The notes below the pieces were generated by a model. The model searched no databases. It was not told the origin of the DNA and saw only the letters and a list, made by a program, of their open reading frames with translations. A stretch of 64,000 nucleotides of DNA from Acanthacorydalis orientalis (Eukaryota; Arthropoda; Insecta; Megaloptera; Corydalidae), in contig CM068316.1 in assembly GCA_034766995.1 (NCBI GenBank), positions 12,104,500 to 12,168,499 on the forward strand, written 5' to 3'. The translations under genes were made by a program, and so were the position numbers. Positions within the stretch are counted from its first letter, which is position 1. Every line of letters begins with the position of its first letter. This document shows, piece after piece, positions 1-11,532 of this stretch.

Positions 1-820
1 ATCATGAAGGTCATATATTCAGTTATGAAATTATTTATTTTAAATGCATTTTACATAAATATCAAATTACCGTCATCGTATAATTGTAATAAGTAAGAGA
101 AAATAATTGAATGAAATGCCAGTTATACTTTATGTGTGTATTAAAGTTAAATAAGTCTATGATTCCAGTTATATTATTGCAGTTGTGATTTTTATTTATT
201 AAATGAAATGATGCGCATTAAGAAGATTTTATGCATTCTAATGTTAGTAATGTAGTGTAGATACGTATTTTTTTTAAAAAAAAATGAAGTATGCAGGTAT
301 TTGTGGTAAGTGTAAATGAATTAATTCATTTATATTACTCCAAATTTCTTAAAATTAAAAATGCATCTCACAAAAATAAAATAATGTCCATTTGGTAAAG
401 TAGCTCACATTAGACATATAACGCGTACCCCAAAGTCCCCGTAACTTTTTTTAATTTGGTCCGTCAGGGATGGTTCTCTCTGTTAACAATCAATAAATTT
501 TAAGAATCGTTGGCAATTTATGTAAAAAATCAAATAGAATGAATCTAAATAAACTTATAAAAAAATTAAAGGTTTTTTTGTATGTATATATATATATATA
601 TATACATATAAATAAATAAATAAAAGTAATAAGTTGATTTCAATTTTATTTAGTCGAGCTATATCTAATTTTAAATACATTTGGTATATAAAAAAATAAT
701 ACATTACTAGTTTTTTTTAGAACGTCACTGTACAATATCAGGCTGTATTTCAACATAAAAACTATATTTTTTATCAATTAATATTTTATTAAGAAAAATT
801 AACATATTTTTATCTTTAAA
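1..820. other. AT-rich intergenic stretch
   Basis: No gene, RNA or transposon end is recognisable. It holds a short (TA)10 run at 585-604 and a TTTTTTTTAG acceptor-like tract ending at 720 that leads into no usable frame. Confidence 0.5.
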
Positions 821-821
821 A

Positions 822-1043
822 TTGTTTGATGTCCAAACATTTGATTATCAACGCCAGGTAGCTACTAATGAATTAAATTATTTAGATATAGAAAACCGGC
901 GAGAAAAAATTCAAAAGTTATATCAAAACATAAAATTAAGACGGTCTAATGTTTGTAACAAATTAACTAAAAATTATATAAGCATAGTGATGTTGATTAT
1001 TGTTCTACTAGTATATTTTACACATATGGAACTAAAAAATTAA
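822..1043 (+). CDS. Unassigned open frame; possible tail-anchored terminal exon
   Basis: The frame is open from 759 to 1043 but has no ATG; the first conventional codon is a TTG at 822, so as a free-standing gene it is unlikely. The translation has a charged helical stretch (TNELNYLDIENRREKIQKLY) followed by one hydrophobic segment (SIVMLIIVLLVYF) and a short HMELKN tail, the layout of a tail-anchored membrane protein. It could be a last exon entered by splicing after 793, or a chance frame in AT-rich DNA. I recognise no family. Chance is the more likely explanation. Confidence 0.15.
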   Translation: MFDVQTFDYQRQVATNELNYLDIENRREKIQKLYQNIKLRRSNVCNKLTKNYISIVMLIIVLLVYFTHMELKN

Positions 1044-1373
1044 TGCCCAAATTCCGAATTTATTTGCATATTTGTACCATTATCTTTGAGAAAAACAATA
1101 TTTGAGTGTTTTTTGATAAAGTACATAATATATGACAAGAAACATGAAAAATACGTTTGTTATAATGTATTTATTTATTTCTGAGTCATTGTCTCTACAT
1201 AGATGCATGAACAAATAAATAATTTTATACTTTAGCTAATTAAGATTTTATGAGTGTAGATGGAAAGTAAAGTAAGAGTGATTGAGAAAAGTTATGTGTT
1301 ATACGCAGGCACAATTATATTCAGCATCTTTTCATACACTGTCAAAAAACCTTAACCAAAACAATATATTTTT

Positions 1374-1492
1374 GATACAGTGACTAAATTCATTTTTATA
1401 AAAGAATTTTTCACTGAAACTATTCCGAACCAGCAATTATTGAAAATGTTTGATTACAAAAAACGTTTGTTGGTGAAATCAATTTGCGAAAT
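1374..1492. repeat. FB1 foldback repeat, shortened copy
   Basis: The left arm begins with ACAGTGACTAAATTCATTTT. The right arm, GAAAATGTTTGATTACAAAA followed by TTGGTGAAATCAATTTG, is its inverted counterpart. The centre of the element is missing compared with the copy at 52059-52387. Confidence 0.5.
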
Positions 1493-1719
1493 AGAAATAA
1501 AAAAATTACTCCACTAATAATCGTTGGAGAAATTTTAGATGTGGAAAATGAAAACTGAACTGTATGTTAGTATAACAATAGTAATTTTTCTATAACAGAA
1601 GTGTATGATTTGTACACATCTGACTTTTTATGAGATACTCTTTCCTAAAAGTAAATAAGTTTAAATTGGCAATATATTAAAATTAACTCGGCATTATTTG
1701 TTTCTGAGATTAAATTTTC

Positions 1720-1720
<1 letters not shown>

Positions 1721-1766
<46 letters not shown>

Positions 1767-1796
1767 CATACACATACACACACATACAGACACACC
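1721..1796. repeat. (TA)n then (CATA/CA)n microsatellite
   Basis: Forty bases of pure TA, then mixed ACAT/ACAC units. Confidence 0.95.
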
Positions 1797-1844
1797 AAAA
1801 CCTCGGTTTGTATCACTTCAAAGTTGTGTCGATTTTTTTAATAT

Positions 1845-1848
<4 letters not shown>

Positions 1849-1914
<66 letters not shown>

Positions 1915-1917
1915 TGT
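1849..1917. repeat. (TA)n microsatellite with TATG units
   Basis: About 50 bases of TA followed by GTATATGTATGTATG. Confidence 0.95.
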
Positions 1918-2458
1918 AATATTATATAATGATTAGCATATGAAAGTACCTCAGTAAATGTAAATACTAATAATATTTAAATAATAAAAACCATTTCTAT
2001 TAAGTAAATGAACATATTGAAACAGCTAAATAATTAATTGACTTTATTCTAGAGAAAACCTTAGCAAATCTAATATTAACTCTTTCTTACTTTATATGTA
2101 GTCATTTTGTATATTTCCGTTATATATTCACTACTTTATTTAATAAAAAATAAACACAAATTTATGAATCAAACATGGCATTATCTTAGTTATTTCAACA
2201 CTCCTCTCATATTACAACACTTAAAACTAAATAAAGTTTTTATTAAAAAAACATTGTTTACAGACGTAAATGGTAACTGAGTTACATTATTGTTTAAAAT
2301 TTATGTAAAAATTGACGCGAATCATTCATTAATATCAAAACATTTTTTATTAAATACAGCTTATATGTTTGATTTAATTTCATTTGAAAATTATTTTATT
2401 AGAACAATTATAAAATATTTTCGTTCTAAAACGACAAAATCATAACAGAGTCCATTAT

Positions 2459-2462
2459 GTAT

Positions 2463-2516
<54 letters not shown>

Positions 2517-2588
2517 ATATATGTATATATATGTATGTATATGTATGTATATGTATGTATATATATGCATATGTGTGTGTGTGTGTGT
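2459..2588. repeat. Compound (TA)n(TATG)n(TG)n microsatellite
   Basis: TA core flanked by ATGTAT units and ending in a (TG)9 run. The reverse strand reads as an Ile/Tyr/Thr/His frame, which is not coding. Confidence 0.95.
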
Positions 2589-2762
2589 TTATTTATTAAA
2601 ATAGATCTATTGATATGAATGATGAATAATTTTATGCAAATTATAGAAGGGCAAAGAACTCGTAACATTGAAATACTGACACATTTGATAATGTGAATAA
2701 ATATATATATTTATAATATAAATTTTTAATTACATCATTTATCTTCATCAGAATTTAAATAC

Positions 2763-2770
<8 letters not shown>

Positions 2771-2812
<42 letters not shown>
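2771..2812. repeat. (TA)n microsatellite
   Basis: Nearly uninterrupted TA run. Confidence 0.95.
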
Positions 2813-2844
2813 AACAATGTACTGAACAAATATATAAAGGAATT

Positions 2845-3174
2845 ATGTTAAGGCCATTGATCAATTTAAAAATAATAAAAGTATCAATATTTCTAATTCA
2901 ATTTTATTGCCAATGGAATTCAGAGATAACAAATTTTCCATACGTATTGGAACGATCAAATAAATATCTGAAAGGAAATATACAATCAGCTGTTGAAAAT
3001 GGGTTTAGATTTTTCAATAAATACAATGAAATTCAAATAAACACTTTTTTTTATAAATTGTGTATTTCACACTTTAAAGAGAATTTGTACACAATCTATT
3101 TTCGTTACGACACATTATCTAGCACAATACATTTATCTAAGAATGTAAATAGTTTTCTTTGTGTTATTATTTGA
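2845..3174 (+). CDS. Unassigned 109-residue open frame
   Basis: Starts at a true ATG and is the longest frame in the window that is neither a microsatellite nor transposon-derived. Residues 8-24 are hydrophobic (LKIIKVSIFLIQFYC); the rest is rich in Asn, Phe, Tyr and Ile, as expected of AT-rich non-coding DNA. There is no recognisable domain, no nearby splice evidence and no clear polyadenylation context. It is probably fortuitous; an exon of an AT-rich gene cannot be excluded. Confidence 0.15.
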   Translation: MLRPLINLKIIKVSIFLIQFYCQWNSEITNFPYVLERSNKYLKGNIQSAVENGFRFFNKYNEIQINTFFYKLCISHFKENLYTIYFRYDTLSSTIHLSKNVNSFLCVII

Positions 3175-3360
3175 TTTCGTTTTAACACTGTAAGATTGTA
3201 TTTAAGGAATTTTTATTAGAGGATATAAAGGTTAACAGCTTTTCAGTTTTTTTTTTATTTTCCAAAATAATATTAAAAAATGTAGACATTAAGTATTTAT
3301 ATAAAAAATAAATTAATCAATTAGTTTCTAATTTGATATAATTATTTCAGAATAATCTTA

Positions 3361-3925
3361 TTAGGTTGGTAGAAAATAATTGTGGTTTTTGTTTTCTGAA
3401 TTCTAACCTTAATTTTTTTTTTCAAAAAGTCACTTCATCGTATTCATGTTAATATCATTTTAAAGTGCATTTTTTGGACTATATTTTAGTAACATCCACT
3501 TTGGTTTTATTATTAATTTTGCTTCAAATTGGGTTATTGCATCAAAAATGGAAAAGAAGCAAATAAGAGCAATGTTTTCAATGAGTTTAAAACGGATAGT
3601 AAAGCAGCAGGAACTGCCCTTAAACTAAAAGTTGCTCTTGGTATGGGTACTCTTAAAGAAAGTACGGTTCAATGGTGGTTCTGAAAATTTGATGCTAGGG
3701 ACGAGAGCCTTGAAGATGAAAGGTCGCGGGCGTCCTTCTTCAGTTCATAACGACTAAGCGTTAGTTGAATCAGAACCAGGCACAACAATTCGAGAGCTGG
3801 TACAAAAGATAGGCGTTAGTCCTTCAACAGTTATAGATCACTTAAAATCGCTAGAAAAATCAAAAAAGAGAAAAATTTATATGAATTTGAAGGTCATAAA
3901 CCGCAATTATTTTCCACCAACCTAA
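3361..3925 (+). mobile_element. Internally deleted mariner (family M1), copy A
   Basis: Both terminal inverted repeats are visible: the left end begins TTAGGTTGGTAGAAAATAAT and the right end closes with TTTTCCACCAACCTAA. TA target duplications flank both sides (3359-3360 and 3926-3927). Inside, from ATG 3548, the frame gives QIRAMF, then STVQWWF and DESLEDE, the paired helix-turn-helix region of a mariner transposase of the Hsmar1/cecropia type. The rest of the transposase, including all three catalytic aspartates, is absent. The sequence passes from just after the DNA-binding domain straight into the right end (near 3893). Stops and frameshifts (for example TGA at 3682) kill even this part. 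The same layout recurs at 33678-34204 and 62585-63126. Confidence 0.9.
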
Positions 3926-4044
3926 TATTTGTGGTAGTGTTCAGTACATGATATATTTTAAAAGGAGGAAAATATTTGGTAATTTTTTAGATCATTTTGT
4001 AAAATAATTCAAGTAAATAAAATGAGCGAGTTACATCAACTACT

Positions 4045-4180
4045 TGGTCAATATATACAGTGCTTTTAAATGTCAAGGTTGGCGCTTGAAAATCCTAAAA
4101 CGACGAGAATTTTTTTTAATTTAAAACAGAGTTATGTTTGATTCAATTCAAAGATACCGAATTAATTTTTACACCTGATA
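4045..4180 (+). repeat. Unassigned dispersed repeat R1, copy 1
   Basis: About 135 bases that align throughout with 41530-41664: both run from an ATATAYAGTG motif through TTTAATTTAAAACAGA to TACACCT(G/A)ATA. No terminal repeats or coding are seen. Confidence 0.65.
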
Positions 4181-4189
4181 TTTTTTAAA

Positions 4190-6265
4190 TTTGCCTAAAA
4201 AACATATGTAATGAATAATATTTATGTACAGATAAAAGTTTATTAATTATATTAAAAGGTATTTGTAGGTTCGTGAATAAAAAAAATACGTATTTTTCCA
4301 CAGAGCAAACAATAATTCATTAACCCTTTGCACTCGATGATTTGTTTCTCCTCGCCTACCAGTAATGGGAACATATTTGTTAACAAAATATCAAGTAACA
4401 AACAACTTCAAATAAAATGATATAGCATTGCAAATAATTTCTTTATTCAAATGAAACTTCAAAAATACATTCATTAATTCATGTTTTATTAAAAAAAAAT
4501 AGTATTCTTATTTGTTGGATTTACGACGTCCTCTCAGAGGAGACAATCGAGTGGAAGGATTAAATATAGTCTAATGAGTAAAATTTATTCATCACTCGAG
4601 ATATAAATGATTCATTTAGAACACTAGTATTCTAGAAGTAATAAATTATCCAAAAATAATCAGTTCACCTGACACATTTTAATTCGAGATAATTATTAAA
4701 TAAAAAAAATTATGTAAAAAAATAGATTTATGATTAAAATGATAAAAAACAAATCTAATAAATTTACTCATATATTTAAAACATGACTATTTGTCCAAAA
4801 TTAAAACGTTTTTGAAAGTGAAAACGATATTTTCTTTGTTATAAATATGAAAAGTAATTAAGAACAGGCTATAAATTATTGTTATTAACTAGAAAGAATT
4901 TCATTTTTTTTTATATGAAAGAGCTTTTAATTTTTTCCGAGTTCTTAAAGAGAAAGTAAAACGCACATAAATTATTTTATATTCTAAGATTGTTGACGTG
5001 GTATTTTTCTCAACATATATTGAAACCGCAACACTTGTTCAATATCTTGAAAAACTAGACACACACGCCCTTTAAAACAATTTTATTTTTCTTATGATTG
5101 TTAAATAATCATAGTTGTAAAAATAGTTTCAAGTGAATACATTTTGTGCAGAAGGCAAGGACGTTCATAAACAATTTGGATAACGATCCTATTTAAAAAT
5201 CCATTTTAAATTAAGAATTGCAATTGAGATTGTATAATTGTTTATAGTTATATAAATAATCGGTACGTTATAAAGTTTATACGATGGAGAAAAAAACGTG
5301 GCGCCTACTTACAAGTTAAAAATAAACTGCGACAAGATAAATTTGCAATTGATAGAAAGTTACTGTAACAGGTTGTTAAGATATCAAACGACTCAGAAAT
5401 CGTCTATAAACATAAAAGAATCTCGAACAATAGATTTATCAAGTGTTTTGTTTAATGTGTTGTAATATATGAATAACATTTTAAACAAAATAATAATAAC
5501 GCTTGTAAAAAAAATATGAAGAGATTATAAATGAATACAAGATGTAAGTTAGCTCGGATAATAATTATCGGTTATTAATGTTAAATGTCGAGTAGTATTC
5601 GCTAAATGTCTGTAATAAAGTGTTACTTTTAGAGAATGATCTAATCAAAAATGTGATTACTTGATTGGTGAAATCCTACACAGTTTACTATTTACGGCTT
5701 TTCAGGTAACTATAGTTGTTCACCAGCAATCTATTAACATATTTATTTATTTGAATTGTATTCTACTTCATTAAATAGGTTTTTTGTAACATAAGAAAAT
5801 AAACACACAGCATATAAACATTTTATAATTTATATGTCTGCATCTAGAAGTGTATATGTTATGATTTATAAATGAAAAATAAACAAAGAGTATGAATATT
5901 ATCCATTATATCAGTATATATTAAATTTTAACAGTTATTTAAATCAAAACACGCAAGATTTTTTAAAATTTATAGTTATATTTGATTGACAAAACAATTG
6001 TTTTTATTTACTCTTGAATGTAATTTGAAATTAATTATGTTTTATTTTAAAAGAATCCATTTGCAAGACTTAACGAACTTTAATTTAAAATTATTCTATT
6101 AAACGTTCATTAAATTGAAGAAATATATTAAATATTTTGGCGGGGTATATAATTGGTTGTCACATTTGTTCTCAGCTAAGTAATTAATCTTGAAAAGTTT
6201 CCTTTCTCTGAAAATAAAATAATGTTAAAACATTTTTAAATTAATTTGCTTGTATTTCACAATCT
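4190..6265. other. AT-rich unique DNA
   Basis: About 2 kb with no recognisable gene, RNA, transposon end or microsatellite. A small G+C-richer patch at 4510-4560 has no interpretable frame. Confidence 0.5.
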
Positions 6266-6270
6266 AGTTT

Positions 6271-6562
6271 CATACTATAGCTAAATTCATTTTTACAAAT
6301 AAAAATTTCACTCAAAACATAAAAAAATCTGATCAAAATGGATTAATAATTGATTAATGATCAATTTTGATTGATAATTCTGCAATTTTTGAAAATTCTG
6401 GAAAATGTTTTTGTACTTGAATCCTATGAGGATGACATCGATCTAAAATGCAGAAGCAATAATAAAAAATATCGATAATCTCATTAAACACTTTTGATTA
6501 GAAATATTTTTTGTGATTTGTAGAGTGAATGAATAATTTATTTGTGGAAAATTGACTGTACT
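6271..6562. repeat. FB1 foldback repeat, near-complete copy
   Basis: Left arm CTATAGCTAAATTCATTTTT then TCTGATCAAAATGG. Central block GATGACATCGATCTAAAATG followed by AGAAGCAATAATAA. Right arm AACACTTTTGATTAGAAATA and TTTTTTGTGATTTGTAG. The central block is shared with 32110-32150 and, reversed, with 7150-7185. Confidence 0.65.
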
Positions 6563-7058
6563 TTTTTTAGAAGAAAAATTTGATATTTATTATTTGAATT
6601 ACTTATCTGAAGATTAGAATAAATGCCTAGAAAGATTAAAAATGTATACAATTAAAGTTCTGTCAATATTTATATTGAACGTTCTTCATTTTTACAAATA
6701 ATTTTAAAGCGAATTTATTTCTCATTTTTTTATGATTTTTAATTTCCATAAGCTGTTCTTTTTTATATGCAATGAAAACTAATTTTATTTATTTGTTATT
6801 ATTATTATATATATACGTATTTAGAATACTGAATCGTTAATTGCAACTAATTATATCTTAAGTGTGTTGTACGTATAGAATTCGGTATAAATATTGAACA
6901 CTCAAAAGTGTTGACAATGTGTTAAATTTTATTATATTATACATTTTTCAAGAAGACGTACGTACAATGTATTGATCACAGTTTTCTATACTTTAGAGCT
7001 CTGAGAATCATATTTACTTAAGCTCTAAGAATTGTCTACTTAATCACAATATCATTTT

Positions 7059-7190
7059 GACACTGGCTAAATTAACTACACAAATGAATTCTTCATTCTT
7101 CACTATCTCATAAACCACAAAAAATATTTTAATCAGTTTTTATTATTACTTATGCTTTTTTAATAGCGATTCCATCTTTCTTAGAGCATT
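7059..7190. repeat. FB1 foldback repeat, half copy
   Basis: GACACTGGCTAAATTAACTA, then CACTATCTCATAAACCACAA and the central block reading TTATTATTACTTATGC with GCGATTCCATC. It corresponds to one arm plus the centre of the 6271-6562 copy in reverse orientation. Confidence 0.55.
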
Positions 7191-7423
7191 AAGGTACTTT
7201 TAATTTTACGTAACCCTTTTTTTATCATTTTAATTATTATCGCCGAAGGCATATTAATTTTTTTCTTCCAAGATATTTTGTTCAAAAAATCAATAAGAAA
7301 TATTATTATTTAAAAAAGCCTGTCCTGGCTAAATTTATTGTGGGATATTTTCACCATCTTCTATTTGTTCTTTTATCTATTGTGTCTATGTACTGATTAG
7401 TTTATTTATTGTTATACATAAGC

Positions 7424-7425
<2 letters not shown>

Positions 7426-7469
<44 letters not shown>

Positions 7470-7479
7470 ATATATTATA
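7426..7479. repeat. (TA)n(TG)n microsatellite
   Basis: TA run followed by TATGTGTG units. Confidence 0.95.
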
Positions 7480-7903
7480 CATCAATACCTTATAATCATG
7501 TTTTAGAAAAAAGCAAATATTTCCCATTTATTACTTTTCTCGCTTTTTATTAACGGACAAAAATATGTTAACTAAAGAATATGAATAATTGTAATTTTAG
7601 AAGTACTTTTATTTTTTTATAGTTGCAATTAGTGACTTACAACTATTAATATGTTTATTATTTTATTTTAATATCATGTTTATTTATTAAAGATATTTTT
7701 CACTTTTGAGAAATGAATCTAATTTTCAAGTCTGCATAAGATTATGTTGAATTTGAATTGAAAGATAAAAGTAAATTCATTCATACTATAACGATTATTT
7801 TTTTTTATTTTTATATGTGTTTGCAATTGTAATTTTTTAATTTTGCAATATGGCTTTTTATAATGATTGAAGGAAAAAACTCATACTATACTTTTTTAAG
7901 TAT

Positions 7904-7906
<3 letters not shown>

Positions 7907-8001
<95 letters not shown>
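7907..8001. repeat. (CA)n(TA)n(TG)n compound microsatellite
   Basis: A CA run (7907-7938), a TA run to about 7994 and a short TG tail form a near-palindromic array. Confidence 0.95.
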
Positions 8002-8002
<1 letters not shown>

Positions 8003-9061
8003 AATATACTCAGTATAAGTATTAAAAGTAAATATTTAGGAAGAATAATGAAGTTCTAATTTATTTACTGTACACCTTGCACATTTCTGAATTGTTGTTC
8101 AGATTTCAAAAGATACAGTATAATTATTAATTTGTTATAAATTAAAATGTAGAAATAATGTAATATACTAAAAATAACATTAATAGATTAATTAAGGATC
8201 TGTTTTAAATATTTTATTATAAAATATAATCAAATATATTCTTTAGGGTTTAGTTAACAAACGAATAAATGTCTATTAAGTATAAAAAAAAACTTTTAAA
8301 GATTATAAAATTGAGTTAATAAAGTAACTCAAATATTGCATGTATTATTGTATTAAAATCAAGTATCGTTGTATATTGCCAATTGTAATAATTTAAAAAT
8401 ATACAAAACTGAATCACAATTGAATCAGGAGTGTAAACTAATTAGAAAAAGTTTGTACAATGAAATCATCTTCAAAAAAAGACATTACAATGTACAAAAA
8501 CAATTAATATCAATATTAAAAGAAGTAATAGTAAAATTTCTATTAATAAACTAAACTTAACGAATGAAGTATGTAGTATGTGCTTAAAATAAAGAATGGA
8601 TCATTGTAAAGTAACTATTGCCAATTCAAACTTACATCTGTACGAAATTGCCAATGTGATCTTTGTGTAAGTTAAATCTGATATATTTGAAATATTTAAT
8701 CATAAATATAAAATAAATTAACTTCAAAGAACCAAATGGATTTTACTCTTCTCACAAATAACATATATCGATACATTGTGCTGTAAGTGATTATCTGCAG
8801 AACTTAATCGATTGTATAATGACGTTTTACATATGTCAAGCCATGTTTTTTTGTACTTGTACGTTTGAGAATAAATTGGCGCAGTCAGGTGCCTTTTTCG
8901 TAATTTATCAGATTGTGATGTAATAATGTTTTTTTATTTTACTATAATATTATTAAAACTATGAATGAAATATAGTGTTTTTAATAATAAATAAAAAATA
9001 ATTTGAAAAAGTCAACAACATACAGTACGAAGACCAATTTTGCCCGCAGATTATTTTAGAA

Positions 9062-9422
9062 CAGTGGTTTTCAAACTTTGTCGATTCATGGAACCCTTAA
9101 AATTACGTATTTTTGCGGAACCCGTACCTTTCTCAGAAAATTCAAGGTACATACTTCATAAATTTTGAAAATCAGTCATCTTATATGACCAAATTTTATT
9201 ATTTACATCTGATTGAGTCGAGTCATAATGTGTAGTCATAAATACAGTTTTGCTACATAATAATTGATATTTATTGAAATAAAAGAAATTATTATAAACT
9301 AACTATTTTGAATTTTTAGCTTTTCGGTTTTTTTTTCGAAAATTTTTCGGATTTTAATATTGACTCGCGGAACCCCTGAAGAGGTTGCATGGATTAGACG
9401 GAACATAGACTGAAGAACACAG
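9062..9422. mobile_element. hAT-like non-autonomous element, copy 1
   Basis: The left end reads CAGTGGTTTTCAAACTTTGT, followed by CATGGAACCC. The right end reads GACTCGCGGAACCCC and closes with GACTGAAGAACACAG. A CAGTG(G/T)T-T-CAAACT terminus is typical of hAT-superfamily ends, and the GGAACCC motif occurs in inverted orientation near both ends. There is no coding region. The 8-base flanks (TTTTAGAA on the left, TTTTGAGT on the right) share only part of a possible target duplication. A second right half lies at 41415-41517. Confidence 0.6.
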
Positions 9423-9609
9423 TTTTGAGTAAAAAGATTTTTTTTAATTTACTGTTGTTAACTTGTTCTTAATGCTGACAAATGCTGATATAGAGATATC
9501 AATGAGTGATTGTATTGGGTAAATATTTATACAGTAATTCAATTGTGACCTGCTTACAAATCCTTAAATGCCAATGCGGTTCGTGTTAAACAAAATCTGA
9601 CCCCTGCTA

Positions 9610-9611
<2 letters not shown>

Positions 9612-9675
<64 letters not shown>
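9612..9675. repeat. (TA)n microsatellite
   Basis: Uninterrupted TA run of about 64 bases. Confidence 0.95.
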
Positions 9676-9678
<3 letters not shown>

Positions 9679-10046
9679 GGGTTAATATGTATGATGTTAA
9701 TAGTGTATAATGATTATTTACATCAAAAAAAAAATGGGAAGTATGCCATTTTGTGATCAGAATTACTTGTTTTTATCAGTAAATATGTAGAACTATTGGC
9801 TATTGTACACATTTAAATGTAAACTAATGTAAAAATGTAAACTAATTAATGATTTATGCCCAGTGTATATTCGAAGATATTTTTTTCGATTGTAGTGTTA
9901 AATTTGATGAAGTTAGATAGGATTAGTTTGGTTAATCGTGATGGGAGTAGATAGAACATATCAAAATAAGTTATTTTATAATTAAATTATAATTGTATGT
10001 TTCTATACTTGTGATTCCGTTGTTATATTGACCTGTTGATCATCAT

Positions 10047-10192
10047 CCTTTTTGAACATTTGCTTTTCTGTTTTCATTACTAGTTACCAGCATGTGTAAT
10101 ATCTTCAAAAGAGATTCATCTAAAATCTATTTGATGATAGGAAACGTGTCGAAACTAATAGTGGAAAACAGAAACTCGAATGATCCAAAGGG
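10047..10192. repeat. FB2 foldback repeat
   Basis: The left arm carries CTTTTCTGTTTTCATTACTA and the right arm CTAATAGTGGAAAACAGAAA, then TCGAATGATCCAAAGG. The arms are imperfect inverted copies about 45 bases long, and the right arm recurs at 22841-22900 and 41212-41272. Confidence 0.6.
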
Positions 10193-10199
10193 AATAAAA

Positions 10200-11471
10200 T
10201 TACTAGGATAATACAAATCATATCAGGTCTGGTTAGATCGATTCAAGCAATTCTTGAAAAATTCTTTTAAAACATGTGAACTAATATTTATAACATACGC
10301 GCGGTATATTCTGGTTTCATGTTTAGAGATTGGAGTAACAGATCTAGTTAAGTAATATTAGATTAGGTTAAATTAGAATAGGTCAAGCAGACCATGTAAG
10401 ATTTTTCTTGTAATACATTAATTGTCGTACATATGAATTATTAAATTTATCAGTCATGATACTAAAATTGTTTTTATTGCGTTATGGCTTCATACAGGTC
10501 GTTCAAAATTTTCGTAATCCATATTAGAAAAATTAAATCATTCTCAATTTTTTATCTTTATTAGTTGTAGACAACGTTGAAAAGTGTTATGTGTTTTCTA
10601 GAGTACAAGAACAAACCTTTCTTATCATGTTTGTCTCAACTCTATGCATTGTATTTTTTTAAAAAATTTCGGCTTTGATGTTGAATTGTAATTATACAGA
10701 GGGTTATTTTTATACACTAGTTATTTTAATAAATTTCGTAAAAAATCTATAGGCAGTAGTAAAGTCCAGGAGTTTACAAGTCCACACGATTTTTTTACAA
10801 TTAAGTTCTGTTTTTTCTACAATTAAGGGGAGTACGATAAGCTCGCAGTTTTAATTTATTTATAGTCTGATAGATAGTAAAATACGCCAAATATATTTGA
10901 GAAGAAAATATTCTGATCGAGTTATTAGGTGTCGGAAGCAAACTTTAATATTTTAATTTTTTTTGTCAGTTAATTGGGAATAACAAAACCAATATATTTT
11001 TTATATTTTTTTTTGTGTTATTGTAGACTAATCAATTACTAAAGCATTAGGAAATTGTTTATAGAAGTTAAATTGAACAGTTGAAAATTATTTAATTGTT
11101 AAATAACGTCGAACTATATATACACGTTTCATTTAGGAAATTGTTATCATGACTGATATTAAAACATACACCACTAGGAAAGAATAACAGCGTGATAAAA
11201 TTGAAATAATCATATTTCTATTTGTTAGGAATTCTAAGTCTGTCAGCGTTAAACTCTGTATTTACAATTCCTCTAGTTGTCACAAAATAATAAGTATTGA
11301 CATTTTTGGTTGCATGAATTTCGAATCCTCTCTGTTTTCCATATATACAGCCATTCGCCATTTTATTTAAAATCTGTTAAAATCAGTAAAATCAGCTAAA
11401 TCAGCTTTTCTATATTAATAGCAACATTTTGTCACTATATACAATTACCAGACTATAAACATTAACCTTTG

Positions 11472-11532
<61 letters not shown>

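Larger units (their letters stand above)
7200..9050. other. AT-rich unique DNA around two microsatellites
   Basis: Apart from the microsatellites at 7426-7479 and 7907-8001, nothing recognisable. A TTG-initiated 61-codon frame at 8369-8554 has no features that argue for coding. Confidence 0.45.

Noticed and set aside
8369..8554. 61-codon plus-strand frame
   Set aside because: Begins with TTG, has no homology or splice context, and codon content follows base composition.
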